64,000 nucleotides of DNA, from the NCBI GenBank assembly GCA_030685235.1, contig MU839139.1, positions 186,001-250,000 on the forward strand. Reading direction: 5' to 3'. Positions 59,600 through 64,000 of this stretch are shown here, piece after piece. Position numbers and translations under genes: made by a program. The DNA is from Copromyces sp. CBS 386.78 (taxonomy: Eukaryota > Ascomycota > Sordariomycetes > Sordariales > Sordariaceae). Within the stretch, counting starts at the first letter, position 1. Each line of letters opens with the position of its first letter. The notes under the pieces are model-generated. The model worked only from the letters and a program-made list of their open reading frames with translations, had not been told where the DNA came from and made no database searches.

Positions 59600-62400
59600 A
59601 ATAAAGTAATTACGCCGTAGGCCCGCTAATCGAAATTATTATTAATAGTATTTTAACTGGGGAATCCTTCTTAGTACGGGCGGATAAAAGATATATAAAA
59701 AATAAAGAAGACTTTATACAAAATATTTATTATAATAACTACGGTATAATAATAAATTTTTTTAATAATAAAAGGGCTAACCTACTTATCCGAAAGCTTA
59801 AGGATTAACCTACCTTAATTCTAATACTTAATATTAATTTAAACTTTATTGCCAACGGTATAATAAAACGCGTCCGACCTATAAACGTCGGCGTATTATT
59901 AATAACGTTCTTAAACCTCCTTTATAAAGAGGCAAACCTTCGTAGTAACCTAGTCGATCTATTCTTTAATATTCTACGCATCGAATAACTCTTAATATTA
60001 TATTAGTAATATAAGACTATTCTATTAGGGAAGAAATTTAATATTTATTTTAGGGTACTATCTATAATTAATAAAAAACGGGGATAGGCTAGTAATTTCG
60101 GAAACGTAATTATTAGTAACGAATTTAATAAAGGGAAATTAACGTAATTAATCGTCCTAATAGAAAGAATAGAAGGCCTAGAAGTATTATTCGATATAGG
60201 TATTAATAATTTCGGTTTAGCTATCGATTTTAAGATAGGCGGAGGAAAAAAACTTTTACTTAATCCTAAAAAAATAATAGAATTTTTATTAGAAAGCGGT
60301 AATAAATTAGAAATTTCGATCGGAAATAATAGAGTCCGGCGTACTATAAAGACGGTAGACCTTCCGAAGGAAAGTCGCGGCCGTTTTTCGTACAATTAAA
60401 TTATAAACGCCAATATAATAATATATCTTTATTAATTTATTAATAATAATTATAATATAAATATAAATACGACCGTTTAATTTAATTTCGGGGAGGGAGC
60501 TAATAAAATTTACGGAAATATCGGACTAATTATAGAATAGTACCAATAAGGGTTTAAATAGGCCAAGGGACACTAATTAGGAATTTTTCGTTTAAATATA
60601 GAAATAATAACTTTAAACGAAGGTTATAACGTCCTAAGAAAAGTTAAACTAATAATAAAACTATTTTATTAAATTATAAATTTTAAATCATTTTAAATAA
60701 TTATTTAGGGCGGAACTATAAGTACATTATAAGATTTATAACCTAAATTCGGAATAAGGCGGGATAAAAATTCTATTATTAATAAAGATCCGGCCGTTAA
60801 TTATTCTATAATTAATTATAATAGTACTAATAATTTTTTTTAAATGCTTTAAGAACGTTTTATAATCGGGGTTTTAAAGGGCGGTTACAATTATAATCAA
60901 TTCCGGCGAAGCGAAATAAATAACGTCGATATAATTATTAATAAGTAATTTAACATTAAAAATAAAGAGTTTCGCCGGCGTTTCATCGTTAGTATCGAAT
61001 TTTTCAACCTAATTCTCCTTAAGTAAGAGGGTACGTATCCGGTTAATAACCTAATCGTCGTTTAAATTACATTTATCCGCCGGAACGTTATTAAGGAAGC
61101 GAAAAAACGTATTAAAAATAGCAATATATACTCCCGGGTAATAAATAATTTAAAATTTAAAATTATTAAAGAATTCCAATTATTAAATTTACCATTAATT
61201 TAAAAACTTTATAAATATAAAATATTATAAACTTTTATAATTAATAACAATTTTAACCGGTTCTTTTACGCTTTAGAATTTTAAACGCTACTCTTTAAAT
61301 ACCTTTATAATAATAAATAACTCTTTATTATAAATTTCGTAATTATATTCGGCCGGGGAATACTTAAACGAAAAAAAAGCAATAGGGTAACATTTCCCTT
61401 CCTTATCGATTTAAGAAAGGACGCCGCCCGAAACTTAATTTAAAGTATTTACTTTAATAACAATTTTACAATTAAAATTATAATAGGCGAAAACCAAAAT
61501 AGAGATAAAAGCGACCTTAAATTTTTTAAACGCCGTTACTACAACCGCCAGTATAAGGGAAATCTACTTATTTTTAAATATAAACGTTATTAAAGGTTAC
61601 ACAATTTTAGAAAATCCTTTAATAAACCGGCGGTAGAAATTAACAAATCCAATAAAACGTTAAAAATCTTTAAACGTTTCGGTAGTACCCTAGCCGAATA
61701 TTATATTAACTTTTTCAAAATCTATACGTAAGCTGCCCCGGGAAATAATTAAACCTAAATATTTAATCTCGTACTTATAGAATTTATATTTACAAATATT
61801 AATAATGAAATTTACTTTCTAAAAACGTAAAACGACGTTTTCGAAGTAGCGTTTATATACCGTCTTAATTTCGTTATAAATAAGTACATTATTTAAATAA
61901 ACTATAATATATTTATTTAAAATATTAAATAAAATATAGTTAATATAATACTAAAAGGAAATTAGGGCGCCCGTTATCCTAAAATTAACGATAAAATATT
62001 CGAATAAACTGAATTTAATAATAAAAGTTATTTTCTACTTATTACCGGGGGCAATATATAATTAATTAAAGGTAGCAATAATATCGAATTTATTAAATTA
62101 TTTTATTTTATAAAGGGCATTAATAATTTTACAAATAAGGGGGATAAGGTATTTATTTTTAACAATAGCGTTATTAAACCTTCGGTAATCGATATAAATA
62201 CGAACACTATTACTTAACTTTTTAATAAAAAGGACAGAAGCAATAGCCGGCGAAGAATTAAAACGGATAAAGCCCGTTACTAAATAATCGTTTAAATATT
62301 TACAAATTATACAGAACTCTTCTTAGGATATAAAATATAGCTAATAATACAGCGGGGTCTAACCGGGGATAAAGTTAATTTTATAAACGAAAAGGCGGTA
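59600..62400 (-). pseudogene. Ty3/Gypsy pol (RT, RNase H, integrase) of the right-hand element, RIP-inactivated
   Basis: Minus-strand reading. RT N-terminal part (YLNDYLVTGFIRFNSSPA near 62,290-62,340), then VRIYIDYRRFN, the YxDD as Y-L-N-N at 61,888-61,899, and KYLGLIISRG (about 61,740-61,770). RNase H region about 61,500-61,200. Integrase near 60,570-59,850: SDISVNFISSLPE, then STPDSIISDRNF, SEITSLSPFFINY and the basic tail YADVYRSDAFYYTVGN. Order is that of Ty3/Gypsy. Protease and gag should lie at 62,400 to beyond the window end. Asp-to-Asn and stop changes inactivate it. Whether this element owns the LTR at 57,410 is likely but not proven. Confidence 0.85.
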
Positions 62401-64000
62401 AAATAGTATTATTTTAATTATATTAGAATCGAAAACCTCCTAAAAGTATTAAAAGTAATCGAGGAAGGTTATAAAGATTTTTTAGCAAATCGGCAATAAT
62501 TTACCATTAATATATTTCTAAATATTTTCTACAGAAACAGCGCGGAACTAAGGTTTCTCGGCTATTTAATTCCTAAAACTAATAATAGAACAAAGAAGAA
62601 ACTATATAGTAAACTAGCCTTAAAAGACGGTTTAAAGGGTAATATTATTAAAATTACAAATAAATTGCCTAAGCTTATTAAAGCTATCGTTTAGGGGGAA
62701 AAGTAGTACCGTCTCTTCAATAAACCAATAAAATTATTCGGGCATATATTTAAATAATTCAACGTTAAGCTCTTTATACACGAAAATAAAATTAAAGGCT
62801 AATAATAAACGGATAGAAATATCCTAAAACTAAGGGCGGCCATTAGGACGGGTATATATAATTAGTAATATAAAAGCGGTAATAGAACGGGGGCGGGTTA
62901 TTTAAAAACGGACTATAAATTTCGAAGGATCCTATAGAATAAGTTTCGTAGAAGGGCAATTTAATTAAAATAAAAGTAGGGGGGTTTTTATATTATCGAG
63001 GGTATTTTCCATTATAGCCGGCGGATATTTAAGAATTACTAGTAATTCGACGGCAATAAAGCCCGGGAACTCTATAATCCCATTCGACTAATTGACGGCC
63101 GGGTTATATTTCCATAATTAAAGAAGGCCGAAAATTATATCCAAACTACTAAACAGTTAAATAAAGAGGGCAAATTAATTTATAAACGAATTAATCGAAT
63201 AGGAAAAAATATAAATATAAGAAATATTATTACCTTCTTTTCTATTTATGAACCGGAATATACGGAGGCGGGGAAGAAATATTATAAGAATATTATAGTA
63301 GTATACAAAAGTGGAATTAATAAAGCTTATTAGCGAATAACCGGAATCTATTATTGTAGAATAAATAATAGACGAACCGGTACCGAAATTAAATAAGCTT
63401 AAAAAAGAAAAATTAATATTAGGATTTATAGAATTTAAATATAAATCCCTTAATTCCTTCGAAAGGCATTTCTAACGGCGATTTATATTAGAAATTAAAC
63501 TTTTCCCGCTTTTATTAGGGGAATTAAAGCGGCGGCGAGGTTAGCGGGCTTAAACTTACCCTTCGCCATATAAATTATTATATAGTAGCCCAAACTACTA
63601 TAATATATATATAAATTAAATTTCTAGCAACATTCTTTCTTAATTTAGCAAATAAATCTCTTTTAAATAATACTGACTTTACTAAAGATTATAAGGTCGC
63701 TAGCGTCCGCAGACAAATTATTAGGTTAGGCCGAAATAAATAAGGTATTATTTTAGTAATATTTATTTATAATATTATTAATTAGAATCCGGAGGAATTT
63801 AACCTATTTATTAAAATTATCGGCGGCCGGTCAATTAATAACGCTAATTAAAATATTTTAAAATATATTATTAATTTTAAATTTAAAAGCATTAATATAG
63901 CGTTAATTATTAAATTTATATTAATTAGTAAATTTAATAAAAATAGTAATAAAATTGGCGAAAGGAGAACTACTTTATTTAAAACAATTTATTTCCTATA
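62401..64000. other. RIPed DNA, expected gag-protease end of the right-hand Gypsy element
   Basis: AT-rich with stops in all frames. Position upstream of the minus-strand RT suggests protease and gag, but I could not identify the protease D-S/T-G or a CCHC knuckle. The window ends before any second LTR. Confidence 0.4.

Noticed and set aside
60045..60395. 116-codon minus-strand frame in the right-hand element
   Set aside because: It is open, but the integrase reading (STPDSIISDRNF and so on) lies in a different frame of the same strand, so this is a shadow created by RIP bias.
1..64000. CRISPR array, tRNA or rRNA genes, or a plasmid or prophage origin
   Set aside because: The short direct repeats found are tandem without spacers, no cloverleaf or rRNA core sequence was seen, and the whole context is fungal.
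1..64000. Mitochondrial DNA as the explanation for the AT richness
   Set aside because: The AT-rich parts contain LTR elements with duplications and C-to-T-mutated nuclear retroelement genes, CpG is retained, and no mitochondrial genes are present.

Overview
The window is from a filamentous ascomycete (Pezizomycotina-type fungus). About 58 of the 64 kb is extremely AT-rich. CpA and TpG are nearly absent while CpG and TpA persist, and reading frames are recognisable only through C-to-T and G-to-A changes. This is the signature of repeat-induced point mutation (RIP). Conserved Cys and His codons have become Tyr, catalytic Asp has become Asn, and Gln or Trp codons have become stops. No intact gene of ordinary composition was found in these stretches.

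Layout, left to right: (1) 1-2,960, plus-strand Ty3/Gypsy pol remnant (RT, RNase H, integrase), cut by the window edge, then unidentified RIPed DNA to 5,857. (2) 5,858-13,579, Gypsy copy A. (3) 13,580-19,465, a LINE-type element on the minus strand (zinc-knuckle ORF1, RT in ORF2), then unidentified DNA. (4) 21,385-29,829, Gypsy copy B of the same family as A, carrying a 645-bp, GC-normal, inverted-repeat element (26,671-27,315). (5) 29,830-32,385, unidentified RIPed DNA. (6) 32,386-41,523, a minus-strand GNAT acetyltransferase pseudogene split by an 8.4-kb chromodomain Gypsy element (32,620-41,042). (7) 41,524-44,863, a GC-normal island with a repeat-flanked 606-bp unit and the 5' end of a secreted leucine-aminopeptidase gene. 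(8) 44,864-46,543, an hAT element that truncates the aminopeptidase. (9) 46,544-57,409, a plus-strand Gypsy element D, itself interrupted by Gypsy copy C (47,157-54,983). (10) 57,410-64,000, another Gypsy element with a minus-strand pol, entering D and leaving the window.

Copies A, B and C all point the same way, and each has two LTRs of exactly 357 bp. Target-site duplications are perfect for B (TTATA) and C (ATAAT) and match after RIP for A (TGCTA/TATTA). The chromodomain element has 298-bp LTRs and a CCCTT duplication, and the GNAT frame rejoins in frame across it. The nesting gives a relative order: the aminopeptidase was hit by hAT, hAT by D, and D by C and by the right-hand element. The GC-normal insert in B came after B was RIPed, or escaped RIP.

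The functional content is therefore the remains of two host genes in a shrinking island surrounded by a nested retroelement graveyard, as in RIPed heterochromatin, a pericentromere or an accessory region. No tRNA, rRNA, CRISPR or bacterial-type feature was seen. Domain boundaries inside RIPed elements are approximate because they were read by eye.
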